DNA from: Lineus longissimus
Taxonomy: Eukaryota; Nemertea; Pilidiophora; Heteronemertea; Lineidae
Reading direction: 5' to 3'
Assembly: GCF_910592395.1 (NCBI RefSeq)
Contig: NC_088309.1
Span: 7,132,501-7,196,500 of the forward strand
DNA length: 64,000 nucleotides
The translations under genes and the position numbers were made by a program. Shown here in pieces: positions 48,101 through 62,454 of the stretch (its first letter is position 1; every line of letters begins with the position of its first letter). The notes under the pieces were generated by a model that saw only the letters and a list, made by a program, of their open reading frames with translations, did not search any database and was not told where the DNA came from.

Positions 48101-51100
48101 GAAAGTCGTCTTTTTATTCCCTGCTGCAAAAGTAACACATTCATAGATAATCATAATGATGACAAAGAGACCCACTTCAAATACCCACTTATGACATGAC
48201 AATGAACTTATTTAAGAGGTTTTGAAATTAACCTTATTCAGAAGAGCAGTAGCTTAGAGCAGCCAGTGACGGTATCAAGCCAACTTTGGTTGAACTGATG
48301 TCTTTATACCTCGCTAATCCTGATCATGTCATCGCTGTGTCCTCGCTGGAGGTGTCAATCACATGCACAGGCAACAACAAGCACATCCGTAGATGAGACA
48401 AGAGTAACATGAAGGTGACGGCGTGGAGAGTGACAACAAAAAAGGTACATCAAGTGTGCAGCCAAAAATGAAAAGAAAATAACAACATGCAATTAGAAAA
48501 TAGATGTGGATGAGGAGTGATTATGATTATGCGTGATCCCCATGATCGCCCTGGAGAATCAATTCCTCAGTTTTCCAAGAATCAGGCAGCACTTTTAACT
48601 TTCCGAGGAAGAAATTTGTAACAACCAGTGTTTTCAGGAAGGCTCTTTTATCCAGTTATCACATATCATCATGTTCCCATCTAGACACAACACCCACCAT
48701 CTTCATGGGACACCCCCAACAGCAAAACAAGACCATGGAATGGAATATTCCAGATGCACTATATTCAGCAAGAGAAACTACCAGACAGGAACACGATAAT
48801 TGATGAAATATCTAGAAACACTATATTTAGTTTACAAACAACTCCCTCGTGTCTTTGTGAGGTGACAATTTAATAATAAAAAGAAACCTTTCAAACCCAT
48901 GAACAGCACGTTTCAAATGACATGTTTTTAGCACCTAAAAATAGATGCCAGTATAGTTTTAAGTTTGTTTGGTTGACACTTATGGCTGTCATTGATAAAG
49001 GTGGAAAAGAGCCCAAAATGATGATGCTATGATTACCAAAGTGGTCCTCCAGTATGTAGTTTGCTTGGCACACCAGTGATGTTCTGGTGTTGGTTTTACT
49101 CCAAACAGGGGTATGTCAGATACCCAAAGGACTTTTGGGGTGTGAATGGTGCCTCGGTCATTGGGCTGACATCGGTATCCAAGCAATATAATATCAATTA
49201 TAATGTCAACTATACGTCAAGTGAAGCCAGCAGTTCAAGGGTTTTTGGGAATTTTACACATTTTGGCATTCAAAGCCGCAACTAACCATTTCAGTATTTT
49301 GTACTGTCTTTATGCACTGCAACAAGATTGCAAAATAAATAAAGCTACAACTACATTTTGTATACTCCTTTTCACAAAAAATGGGCATATGGTATGGAAA
49401 AGTTGGCATTAATTCGCTTCAATGGCTCACTCTTGGTTATGCTTTGTCCGATTTTGGCAAATAAAGTTTGTTTAGATACTTCAGACTTGATATGAGTGCC
49501 ATATTCTCGTGAAATAGACTATCGACACTCTTCAATCAACAGAATCATCAGTGCGACTTATAGACTTTCCTTTCGCCGATAAAAGTCATATTGTGAAGCA
49601 GCAGAATTTGACCCTGAGAGTTAATATGTGCAAACTAAGCAAAGAAGAATTGTCAACGCCGATGCTTTTCTCTTATCAATAATTATTGAAAGGGATGAAT
49701 AAGAAATTATGTTAACAAGCACAACAAAAAATTGTAATTAACTTTATAATGCAAGAAAACTGGGATCAAGCAGTCAAGAATGGTACATAACAGTAAGCTA
49801 AAGGAACTATACAAAGGTGATGTATACGAAGAAAACTTCATAGAGGGAAAAACAAAATCATGCAAGTTCAAAATCCAAGGTGTGATAATTGAAATAATCA
49901 TTTGTGCCCATCCCCACCAATTAAAAGTTCTTCCAAAGGTCTGAAAACACAATTTACTTATGGAAACGCATTACAGTACACATTCATTTTGGAGGATTCT
50001 GGACATTTGTAACACAAAAAACTATGTTATTCTGTATTAGAAATACCAACCATTTCTTGAGTTGTGTACACCACGCAGTTTCACAAAATTTGTAAACATG
50101 TCTTTATCATGCCACTGGTTGGATTCTGGTTTGCAATTATAGAAAAAAAACCTTTCATTTTCTTGTTTTATGCGTGATACATACCGACATGAGGCCTCCA
50201 ACCAAATCGGTTGTCATCTGGTCCTCCTCTTTGACTTGCTGAGTATATATTGGTGAGTAAAGTTCGGTCGACCGGAGTATTTCTAAGACTTTATCCAATG
50301 CCTGGGCGACAGTATATGGGCTGTTTTCTTGGGCTGCGTTGATAATATTGATGACCTGAAGAAAGAGAAACAGTCAAGTAACGACAAGCAGAGTGTGTCG
50401 GCCACGAGCCTTTCGATGAAACCTCTGTCGAATGCCTTGGTAAACAACAAATGCGATATCTTCTAGACATGCATTGTTTATTTCTACGGTATATAAAAAT
50501 AACCTGAAGAAAACAACAAATTTGTTTGACCTTGCGATAACACGATACATGTTTTGTGATATTAACACGTTTGAGGTTTGGTGATAGCAGCGGAAGGGGG
50601 TTGTTAGAATGTCTCACTGGGTTCTTCAATTAACACGTCCCTGAAATGAAATAAATCTGCTCTGCCAGATAGAGCAGATTTCTCTAGAAAAGGCAGTTTG
50701 TACACTATATTCAACCAGCTGGCAGCTAACCAACCCGCTGCATCAGAAAGAGTTTACCACAGTGGGCATTGAACCTTCGACCTTCCGTTAAGGAGGTGGA
50801 CGCCTTAACCACTAAGCCATCGAGAACGGTGTGTGCGATTTCTTAGCTATCTTGCGATAGAGCAACATGTGTATGATTGCTTACCTTAGTTATTGGGGCT
50901 TCAATTGTCATTGAATGTATTCTGGCCATGGATTCTCTTCGATGAGGTAGAGGATGAACACCACCTACAAATGAAGCACAATCATTAAACTTCTATCAAT
51001 CACACTATACTATGGTTTTTCGAAGCCCAAACAAACACAGTCATCAGTTGTAAGAATCCAGGACCGAGTTGTCCATCGGTGTTTGAGATGAATCCCAGCG

Positions 51101-54100
51101 TTTAGCTCAACAAAGCATTACATTCTTCATTTAATTTCATTTACACTACCAGCGTTAGGACATAGCACCAACACAACTGCCTGATAACAACAGTTGAGCG
51201 ACTGCTCGACTGCGGTGTTTTTTTGGCTGTTAAAAAGCACTGCATTGAGCAACAGAGATCCAAGCACACAGTCACCTGTCTATTGATCATGGTGGCACCT
51301 TCAAGTCAAAATTATCCAAAGAGACCTCCAAGGTAGAACTGATGGGCACTTTTGTCAATAACCAAGCCCAAAACTCCCACAAGTGTATTTTGGCTGATGT
51401 CTCAAACCGGAAGTTTTACACCAAAACACACCAGTTAGATAGACAGCTTGATAAAGATGCAAGATAAGATCACTGTCTACAAGTTGATGCAAGATTAGGT
51501 CACTATTTACAAGTTACTGCATCCCGAAGTGATCTTAAAAGAATCAAATCTAACTGACATAAGACAACACATGCACTATTTTTACCATGATTGGAACAGG
51601 TTGGGTGCACCTGCACACCACATACCAGCCATATCTGAATGTGGTCGTCAATGGATCTAGAAGTTATAAGACGTGCTTAATTCCCATTATGACCAGCCCC
51701 ATGCCAGATTCTCTATAAGAGGTATGATCCCCAGGGCAGGTAATCACCATGACAAACTTTAACTCGGGGCAATGGCATGTCTCTTAGCCAAGAGGCATAC
51801 ATTTGCCAACTTCCCTACAATATTGTGATCCAGAGCCATTCCTAGAAATTGAGACACTGTTTTTATCAAATACCAAAACTTTTGCTCCTCATCATTTCTG
51901 TGATTCGCAAATCATTGTTAAGTTTGGAGGATTACGAATTACAATTTCCCATCTGCTCTTCCAATCCAAAAATATTCTTTCACAATAATCGCAAATCTAT
52001 GTTATGAAATCTGTGAAATAAAACGCCTGCAAAAATTTAGCCATTTTCGGGATCCAGGTTCAGAAAACTTGGCTTTAGAATGAGGTGGCATCCCAAAACT
52101 GGTAGAGACAACACTAACAATAAAGATCAAATGACTAAATGAAACATAAGAAAATACAACAAAGTGAAAAAAACCTTTTGCATATTGAGAGATAGAAGCA
52201 AGTACACAAAGAAAATGCAGCTGTAAATGCTCGTGCATTAGCAGGCAGTTGGTGTAAGAGACGGTCCCAGGATTCAGTCAGTGCAAAAAGACAAAAGGGT
52301 TTCCTCAATACAATTCCACTTTTCATTTGGTTTGTCAACAAATGTCCGACACCTAAAACCATTATGTTGATCACCGAGATGGGTGTGTGGGGAAAGCAAG
52401 AATCACGGAGGATGGACCTGCTACTCTCGATTTTTTTCAGCAACATCAGGGGGAGTTCCTGGCCGGGGTACTGCCCCCCTCCCCGCCCCGATGTTGCTGA
52501 AAAAAATCTCTTTCATGCAAATCTATGACGAAAAAAATTCTCCCCTGGCAAAGTGACTATGCCTCCCCGACCAAAATCCTAGATAAAACGCTGCTATCCT
52601 ACAGCATCAACATTTTTTAGATTGGCAAACTCCCCTACCCACCCAATGTTGAGGAACTAAATCACAAGGAGGCTCACAATGTTTTTTTGATAGAAGCCGT
52701 ACAAGCATTCCACGTGCATGGAAGCGACACTACGAAGCAAATTTATCAATAAATAATAATTACTGACCATCACTGGACAAGGAGCGAACATCATACGAAC
52801 CCTTTCGAAGGGACTTAAAATCATCTCGACGCAATCCAAAAGGGTCTGTAATCGGCATTTTAAAACAGGAATATCATGTTAAAAACATAACCAGAAATAA
52901 GAAGGTACCCTTTCCTATCGAGAAATAGCATCAAGTTACGACATGATTTTGATACTTAATTCTATTTGTACAGAACTTCATGTAAACTGACAAGTCGTCA
53001 TCTTCTTCATAACACTCTCTCTTGGGCGCTCCCCATATTATGTCGTGAGAGAAGATGACATCATGTCTCAGTCTCCAAACCACAAGATATATGATGACTG
53101 CTAACACCACTCTACTTCTGAAATCACTTAGTTTTTATATAAAGGGAGACTATAATAGGCAGAAACAAGCTGGGCCATGTGAGGTTTCACCAAGTAGCTG
53201 ATATGTGTCTACTACTATCTCACACACATCTTGACCCCATCCCAAGACCGTGACATTGGGCTCCAGCAATACCCATCCAAGTCAACTGGAGAACACCAAT
53301 TGGATCCCTTGATTCCTGCCATTTCCTATAGTGCCCCTTTAAAATCAACTATGTACAGACTGTAAAATAAATTGGAAGCTCTACTGCTTTTTAATTCACC
53401 AATAAAAGGTCCAGAATTCAACAAATAACGGTGATTTTTTATCATATAGCAAGATGGACCTTGTATTTGTGAATGGAGGAGTACAATCACTAAGGTGTCA
53501 AGTAGAAGAAATTGGAGTAAAAGTGTAGTTCAAGATATCACAACACTGTCATGCGGCCTCCACCTGCTATCCTAACTCGTGCATAAAATAGCCATTTTGT
53601 TTAATGGTAAAACAGCGAATTTCTGATAAGCTTTCGAATTTTAGGTGACGTTTTGATATTCGTCCTTGGATTTGGAAAAGCTCTCAAATTCCATGAAGTC
53701 TGATTTCGAACGGAGTTTCTCTTATTCTTTTACTGCTTATCAATGACAGTGTTTCCAAGCACAGTACTCTTGTAGGCCAACAGGAGGCAGACCTGATCAA
53801 TTTCTGTCTGAACTCCTCATTCTATGTACATGTCTTGTTGCAAAATGTCTTCATTGCAGAATGCTGTGACAGTAATATCAATCTAAAACAGGATTAGATA
53901 TACTGATTGACAGCCTGCCTCACAACAGGCTCTGGTTGAGTGAGATCACAATTTCGAAAACTTTGGGTTTCAAAACAGCTGATGGACTGCCTCAGATAGA
54001 ACAGAGTTCAATTCGAGGTTGAGAACACCACCAATAGGTCTAGGACTTGTTAACAATCTTACAGAGATAAAACTTTTGATAGCACATGTATATCAATGGC

Positions 54101-57100
54101 CAGACCCACTCTGATTTCCCAACCGTAAAAAGAGTATTTATAAGTCAATTTGTACGCCCGATGTCTAATAAAAAGCCAACGATCTGGGATGGACACAGCA
54201 AGAATACTTAACGCCTCACCATTGGCTATTTGGTTGAGATCTGCATCCTTCAGGCGTTCTAACTGCATGTCGAGTCTCGCAGATTTGAGGGCTACGTGAT
54301 GATGGACTCGCCTGTAACAAGACAGAGAAATCAACATGGTATATTACCAGTATAAAACATGTTAGCTCTAACAGAGTCGTGAAGTCTTATCATGAAAATT
54401 TTAATGGGACTAACAGAAAGAGCCGACTTCTTAACCCTTATAGTGTCAGCCACGCTTAACACAATCCTACCTCAGGCCAAATGTCAAACACGTGTTGGGT
54501 TCTCGCACCTTTTACGTGAAGGTAATAGCACATTACTTGTGGTCTTATAGAGAACACAGATAATGCCACCTACCCAGCAGGTCCAGTTATTGGTATAATC
54601 CTTGAGTGCTGCTGTATACTTTCACCATTTTTCCGTCTCATATAGTATACGCCTTCCCATCTCTGAAACATGGGAAACCTTTACCATTAAAAATGAGCCC
54701 AACAACAAGACAGCATGATAAAGAAACCTAACTTAACCTGACAACTAAATCGTTGCCCGAGCGACGCATTCAATAACAATAGGAATCTTTCCCGAGGGTC
54801 CTACCCACCATGCCTACCCACAGACCCTACCTAGGATACATTGGTCCTCGTTGGCATGGCGACAAAGACGATGCGGAGGATAGGAGAATAATCAGCGAAA
54901 TATAGCTTGGGTAATACTTTGCTTGAACCACAGGGAGAAGCCATCATTCATGAGCATTTAGGGAAAGACTGCTGTATTTTTAAGTAGTCCTAAGTCAAGG
55001 CATATCCAGAGGGGTGCTCCACCCTGCCATCCCAAGGGGCTGCAATTGTCCCTTTCTCCCCAAAAATGCGCCCTGGCCTCCTTATAACCCTGCATCTTTC
55101 TTTTGATTCTTAGTTACTATTTGATGTGACCCAGAGTCAAGGGTTAAAAAGCATTTTTAGACACCATTAGCTTATTACAAAGGTCGGGTGCTTCCTAAGA
55201 CTGCACCTAACTCAGAAGTCATCCCCTAATATGCCTCTGAGGAATTTGAATCAGGAGAGGTTGGGTCCCATTTGCATGCTCATACCAGCCAGGCTCTCCA
55301 CGTTCATACCAGCCAGACTCTGTACCCACTCATTACGACCATGGTGCCGATTCACAGTCCGCTAAGGAGTATTAAGTTCCCATGCATTGACTTTGATAAA
55401 ATCGAGGCACGCAAATCAACACACTAATTGGACATGACGTGTACCTTTCCCTTCTTTAGCTGAGACTGTATCGTTTCTTGCATGTCGTCGCTATTTTTGT
55501 CGCTCTTTGGCAGCTCTCGCAGGTTCTTCCCTATCAGCTCCTCAGATGTGTACCCTGTCATCCGTTCATATGAATGATTCACATACTGCAAAACAGACAA
55601 GGCAGACGTCAAGCAAAACATGAGGCTGATGTAGACACGTTGCTTGCCGACCTCGGGCAAGTCACTTTTTCCTGGCCTTTAAATGTGATGTGAAATCACA
55701 ATATCTTGTGCCTTGGCCATATGTCGGGGTTAAGAATATGAGAAGCTTGTATGGAGTACTCAGACCTATAAAACACGAGATCCAATTAACACATTTAGAA
55801 GAGCTCTTCCAAGGCCTGCAATACTCTTGTGTCTGCAGTCACAGGTGACATTTTGCCGGGATATTGCCGCAAATGATACATTTACTATTTTTCTCTCAAT
55901 ACGCCATTACCAGCATCAAAACTTTGAAAGGAAACCCCTACAAAGCCAGCAGCTGTTTACACTGGATCCCAAGACAAGGCTTAACCATACTCACTTCTAT
56001 TTCATGATCGCTATTCGTGATTTCAACTCCTTCGAATATATTTTCAAGTGCTGTGAAAAGGGCCTCACTCGCCCTCATCTTTTGACGTGCACGCACTTCG
56101 CAGTGCTCGAGGCTAATCAGCTCATTGAGACATGAACCTACATTTGAGTTCTCGACATATCTCTGAAATATACAAAGTGGAAACAATGAGAAAAGGGCAG
56201 ATCGTCTGCGTCCAGTTGTCAAGGGACAGGCGGAGGGAGAGCAAGGTGTTAGGGAAACAAGCTATAGCTGTGCTCTACAGATGATCCTGAACCAAGAAGG
56301 AAGGGGCATGGTATCTCCTGGGGGGAGGGGGGGGTGGACAGGGGGCACAAGTCTCCTCCTTAGTTACAGGGTATTAAGGGGATAATTTTGGCAAAAACTC
56401 AATTTATCCTCTCTAATCAGGACACCTCTCCATTAAGGACAGTATCTGTCAGTCTTGTGGATGTCCTTAATAGGCTGTACTGTATCAGTCCTGGCCTGAT
56501 GACATATTCAGATTCTGGTTCTGTCTCCATCTAATTTGAACGTGACTATCTAGATTATTCTTCCTGTTTATGATGATAAGACATGCTACATGCAGTTGAA
56601 GGAAGTGCAAACAATCACAACGGTGGATGACGAATTCAGCCTATCACCACAGCTGTACAGCAGCCCTGTTCATGAAATATGGATAAGTTGTGGAATCGAT
56701 GAATATAAAAGAGGTATCTGCTGCAAATGGGTAAACAATTAACCCTTTAAAGGCAGTATACATGAACAAATGCAGCTAGTTTGAGAAAAATAATATGCAA
56801 AAATACATGACTGGAAATTTGAAGCGGCTGGTGCCATCAGAATTTATTGCTGATTGAGAGTAGAACAACATAGCAACAGATGGTGCCATCAGTCTGGAGA
56901 GGCCCAAGTTAACTCTGGAGAAGTGATACATGTATATACACAAGGATACTGAATGAAATGATCCACGGAACATAAACTTCAATTCATGAATGGTTGAAAC
57001 AGCATGCGAAAAGTGTCAAAATAGCTAGGAAAATTTGGCAGAGTTTCATATCAGATTGTTTCTTCTAGGATCATACATTTTCCTATTTTGGCACACCGAG

Positions 57101-60100
57101 TGTTTGTATGAATACTAAAGACTTTGAAAGCATAAATTCTGTTCAACTTCTGTGATTTGTGCGTAATTGGAGTGCCGCTTTCTTGTGAAAGAGACTATAA
57201 CTATTCATGACCTACTAATTATATACATAACTGTTTCCGATTTAATAAACAATCATATTATCTCAAATTAAACGCCAGGCTTATCTGTATCACAAATAGC
57301 AGGCCAACACAATTATGAAATGGGTATGGGTGTTCTTATGCAGCTATCTAAAATATGACCAAAAAATATATGCATAGAAAAACAATGAATACATTTCTCA
57401 GCTGTTAACTCAACAAACGAGCTAATAAGTCAGGATGCTAAGTCAGAAATCATAGAATTTGGCAATAACTGCTGTTGCTTGATAGTACAGCCTGACCTAG
57501 ATTTATACGATCCAAAATGTACCGTAGACATTTCATTTAGTCAGAAAAGGCTTTAGTCACAGCGAATATAAGTAATGCGTGGTTCAATTCTGGCATTTTG
57601 ACACTTTGTTTAACCTGATGTGCGTTCGGTGGGAAATCATCAAATTTCTTGAGAAATGCACTATACACCAATACAGTGCATTTATCATTCTGGATTGGAA
57701 TTGGTAACCTGGTCTACCAAGAAACGGGATAGGATAGTTTCCCAAAAGCATGTCAGAAATGCTCCCGCTTGAAACATTTTCACTGTTGAGCCAAGCCTGT
57801 ACATTTCACATGAACCCATACCCTGTTGTACAGGCTGGAATAGTGATGTTAGGATGAATTGGAAAAGTACATCTCGCAATGATAGGGATCTTGCCAATAC
57901 AAAACAAATGGTCTGCAGGTATCTCAGGCAAGGTTACTGATTCTTGTATCCCACTATACACTAAACATTCACTCTGCAAGCTCAACACATTTCCAACTTA
58001 ACACATTTCCTAACACAACACGAGTTAAAGATGGGGAAACTGGCAACATTGGAAATGCAAAACCAATGCATAAATCATACCAGAAATGCATCAGTTTTAT
58101 CAAGAATTACGACAAGACTATAGTCTTTATCAGTTCTTGGTTTTATGGAACAAAAGTATTCCCAAGACAAAGCCACCAGTGATGTGGTTTTTAATAGCAT
58201 ACCTCGTTAATGGCCTTCTCGTTTGTTAAAAAATTTGAAACTTGAACTTAAAATATTTGAAATTGTGTCAATATATGTACTGAATATGAATTTCAGCAAT
58301 GCCAGTGTAAACTGATAGATGACTATTATCAATGCAAAATTTCAGCAAATTTGCGTTATAGAAACTGCACTGCAGCAAGTTTATTCTTTTTTATCCGCAC
58401 CACAAGAAAAAACACGAATGATGTATGCCTTTAACATGTTTAAGTTGGTGAATTTATTAACTCTCTGAGCAGAAGTGCATCAGCAATTCAGTAGGATGGA
58501 ATGTTTGAAATTGAAAAATCAGGAAGAAAAACTTTAAGGATATGCAGAAGCAACACGAGCCAGCCGATAAACTCCATGGAGAGCTAATTCTTTTCGGCAA
58601 ATTGATGTCCGTGCTCTTTCATTATTTACTTAGTAACTCTTCATCCAGCCAAGATGATTGGATAAAATAAAAGTATTTGTCCCAGGTAATGGCACGTCTG
58701 ACGGCATCGCCAAACAAGCCCCTAATCAGCCCAACGAAATAAACAGCCAGAAAATAATCGACTCTCCCTTTTCGCTGGCCCAATCTAGCGATTTTGTCAC
58801 AAGACAAGGCAAAGACCATGATCCATCACACGTTGTGCTGTCGCATATTAGGCAGCAATTACCGCTGACCAATTGATGCACGGCGGCCAGGAAGACGAGG
58901 TGGCTAGCGCTAATGAACCAAGTGTCTGGTTTAATGCGCTGGGACCACATAGACTTGGCAAGAGCATGCACACATAATCAAGGAACGACTCCAATCTTAG
59001 GTGAATAAAAATAAAATGTCTGTAAAGATTTGGCAGCATACAGTAGCTAAAAATATCATTATCCTCTTCAGAATATTAAATTGTAGCTCAAACTTTTTAA
59101 TCATCTCTTCAAAGAAGAACCTTGGGCAGACATATCCTGAGGAAACCTTTGGCATTTTGGCTTGTGTTTGAAATCCTCGTTGGTCAGCCTCAGACTATAT
59201 TTTCATTCCAATTTGAAATGACAGTGCAAACCCACAGCAACAGCCTTGTCAGAAGATGTAAGCATGTACAACACTTTGTTGATCGAGCAAAGTCTCGTAA
59301 CATCTAATTTGTGATAAGCATCCGATTTCAAAGAGGCAAATTAGTAAGCTTATGTTTCAAATGTTACAAAGAGGTTAAGGAAGTATGTTTTCGCAATTGA
59401 AAAAATATCTTTCTCTAGAGATAAGGATCTGGGCAATGGCGACCAATCTGATCAGAGGATAAGCGTTGGTACCTTTTTCAATCAACTTCCATGGACTAAC
59501 AGCAACCCCCTGGCCAAGAGCGTGAAATAGAATCGGCCCGAAAAAAGTGAACTCTCCAAACCTATTGATATGACCATCCACTGAAAAGGTTTCAATCGGC
59601 ACTTTCTGCCAGCACCATTTTTGTTGTAGCTGATTTTATGTTGGGGATAATAATACCTTTTTAAAATTCTTTCAAAATGACCTCAGTCCTGTACTCACCC
59701 TGTTGAATCCTGCATTAATAAGAGGTAGGATGGAGGGTTCTTCTTTGTCTGAGGAACTGAAATCAAAGAAAAGTTACGTTTGCTTAAGATGCATGTTCTT
59801 GGAGGGAATACATGTTTCTTTTGGTTTCAGGACGGATTAACCTTATACCTTGAGATATCTTAAAGCATCTTCCATACTATCCATCTCTTTTCTCATGAAG
59901 GATTGTTGCCAATGGGTGAATACACAACTCATTTTCACTTTTATTGAGATGGGTTTCTGTGCCTGAAGCACTGTTTTGCTGTCATCTTCCCAACATGGTA
60001 ATGGGAAAGAATTCTTAGAAGGGAACTGAGAGCAAATTTAGCGGATTGGGCATTAAATTTTGGAGATTTTGGAAATACTCACTGTTTTTTGGTTACTGCT

Positions 60101-61984
60101 ACTATCACGGTATGTTCACTGGCCTTTGTGGCTCGAATTGACCTGAAAATGATACCAAAGTGACTGAGAACATGAAATATAAAGGGAAGCAACACACACA
60201 GCAGCCAATATCATGACACCAAATACAACGCTTTCAGTCAAAAACTCTTCTTGATTCACTGATCAAACAACTGGTCCTTTTGCTGTGGTCATCGCAGGTG
60301 CTTGTGATCACAGCGACCAGTGATCTGCGGTCTATATAGAATATAAAGCCAGTCGATAATCGGTTTTTATCTATGTCCTTCAAAAGACATTAGGAAAACA
60401 CCATGCCTATTCCTTGACAACTGAAACAGACCCTCACATGTACCATTGTATCCTTCGAACATAAGTCAACATGACTATTTTAGAATAGGCACTATTACAG
60501 AAGCGTTGAAAACAGATATCATTATGAACACTTTGATTCCAGGAAAAATTTCTGTTCCTTACCTACATAAAGCTTCTGCATCAAAATATTTTGATTGTCT
60601 ATGGTCAATGATTACAATATCATGATGTTTATCCAAATATGATTCCAGTGAGGCTTCCGATGTTTTTACTATGTTACACTGATATCCTGCCTTGTCTGCC
60701 GCCCACCAGAAACCATCGCTCTGCGAGTCCTCCTTCCCAAACACTAATAGAATCTGAAAATATAAGAGTGTGTATTAGGCATGTATGAAGGGGCTGCGGC
60801 GTCAGCCCCACATGATGCGGAGAAGTGACATGACGTGCTATGCACGTCACCCCGTCACCGGCAGCAAAAGGGTTAAATTTTGTTCACTTTATCATAGCCC
60901 CTTTTGGTATTCCAATCTTTGGGGATAACTGAGGCAGGCAAACAATTGTGGCACCGGAAACAAATAGCATTTGTTCATTTTGATCAACTGTGAAAACAAA
61001 TCAGCTAGAGATTTGATTAGCTTCGCTAATACGAGACAAATGCACCCCGTGGTATTGCAATAAAAAATCTGCCCGTGGCATTTAATAATCGCATCTATAG
61101 CATACAATCACCTGCTCTAGCAATATGATGTCATTTTGGATGATTTTCTTGCATACCTGGATGGCAAGGGGACAATCATCGTCAATGTGGTCCAAACGAC
61201 GTTGCTATAGCAACAGAAAGCTTCTGAACATTCTCGCTCAATTGACTTCATTATATTGGCATCTTTACCCGGAAGAAAATTTCATATTCTCTAATGCACT
61301 TTCACGAAAGTTTTCTCAGATATTCCTTCAAGACAATGGCCTACCCTTAAATATCCATTATTACACACCAAAACAGGTAATCGGCTCGATCTTTTTCAAG
61401 GTTCCACAAAAAAACAATCACACAGCATGTAAGAATGCAACATTGTTTGAAGATGAGATTTCTCAAATTCATGACTGTTTTATTTTTGCTATTCTCGAAA
61501 TATTTTCGGGATTCATAATTTCTCGTTCACTTTCTCCAATCAACAATTATTTCCGCAGATATCACTTTTGGACGAGTCGTTATTCGGAAGCGTTTCTTCA
61601 TTCGGACACTCTGAGAGTCCTAATAAAGACTCGTCCGGAAGAGATATTATTTTCATAGAACGAGACTTTGGCTTTGGCCAGAGCTTGTTTACCCTGGCAT
61701 AGGTACCAGGTACAAGGACGGTTGCCACATATGAAGGATGAAGCAATGTAAGGAGACAAGATCTCCTGATTATGAGCTCGACCCTTGAACTGAATGTTCA
61801 CAGTTTAAATGTTTCTACTTACCGACATTGTATGCTGCCTTAATTTCATTGGCCCAAAAGGGATTTGATTTTCTGTGCCCTGGAACAATAGAACAAAACA
61901 TACATAAGATTTGGAGTCGGAGAGTTCAAGGACATCATCATGGCAACAAAGATACGAAGGTGCAATCGGGATGTCTAACTCAGG
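45169..61984 (-). CDS. PDE8: cAMP-specific phosphodiesterase 8 (PDE8), 20 exons, 5' end open
   Basis: Exons, 5' to 3': 61904-61984, 61823-61879, 60563-60753, 60083-60142, 59699-59756, 55995-56162, 55445-55585, 54574-54662, 54220-54311, 52768-52845, 50885-50964, 50185-50355, 48066-48123, 47437-47569, 47113-47311, 46594-46724, 46222-46450, 45899-46084, 45532-45661, 45169-45362. All join in phase to 841 codons and a stop. Hydrolyses cAMP to 5'-AMP. A REC-like domain ([22 protein letters not shown]) covers about 47-165 and a PAS domain ([20 protein letters not shown]) about 190-285. A PKA-type site RRES sits in [19 protein letters not shown]. The catalytic domain has HNSTHAADV near 530, HDVDHPG near 571 and [11 protein letters not shown], so the metal-binding residues are intact. 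The C-terminal tail is acidic (Glu/Lys-rich). The start codon is not assigned; exon 13 has an alternative acceptor 3 nt away. The largest intron, 56163-59698, holds no gene. Confidence 0.96.
50690..50835 (-). mobile_element. tRNA-like SINE or tRNA relic, second family
   Basis: On the minus strand TGGCTTAGTGGTTAAGGCG is an A-box and GGTTCAATGCCC a B-box at tRNA-like spacing (50760-50825). A cloverleaf is not closed because the acceptor and T-stem pairings fail, so it is not called as a tRNA gene. It differs from the SINE at 0.5, 13.8 and 25.0 kb and lies in a PDE8 intron. Confidence 0.5.
52429..52508. repeat. Perfect 19-bp inverted repeat with GC-rich loop
   Basis: GATTTTTTTCAGCAACATC at 52429-52447 is exactly inverted at 52490-52508. 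The 42-bp loop is G-rich then C-rich (GGGGGAG, CCCCCCTCCCC) and extends the pairing. It is intronic in PDE8, between coding exons 10 and 11. Confidence 0.85.
53140..53343. mobile_element. MITE-like element (AAAGGGGTACTATAGG family), compact copy
   Basis: The left end AAAGGGAGACTATAATAGGC-AGAAAC and inverted right end TTAAAGGGGCACTATAGG-AAATGGCAGG form terminal inverted repeats of about 25 bp. About 204 bp long, in a PDE8 intron. Confidence 0.55.
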
Positions 61985-62454
61985 CTGAAAGTTTTTAAAA
62001 GAGTAAGGAGTTGAGATCATGGAGCAGATTCATTTGTGGCATGAAGTCCTTAAAAACATTACACATACCAATGACCCCATAAGAAGGATACCAATGAGCA
62101 AGAATTCCAAAAATCCTATGAAATGAAATAGTTCACCATACGCTTTCCTGCCAAGAAACGACACTGAGATGCTAAGTCCACTTGAACAATTTCAGTTTGT
62201 AATGAAAAGATGAAATATCAGTTTGATGATACAGTTTTTACTCCTCCAACCAGCAAGTCGAATAATGAAATTTGGAAATGTGAATACAGAGCTATACACA
62301 ACCGTCTGTTATTGTTAATTTGATGATGACACAATCGGTAGAACCAACAAAAGCAGTATTGTATAGTTGATTTGCTAGTACTCTCGGATAAGAATGGATC
62401 ACTAAAAGGGCATACATGATAAAGACAAAGGGTAGTGAGCCGATTATATACTAC

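Noticed and set aside
50760-50825. Possible tRNA gene on the minus strand
   Set aside because: A- and B-box-like motifs are present but acceptor and T-arm pairing fails, so it is kept only as a SINE or tRNA relic.
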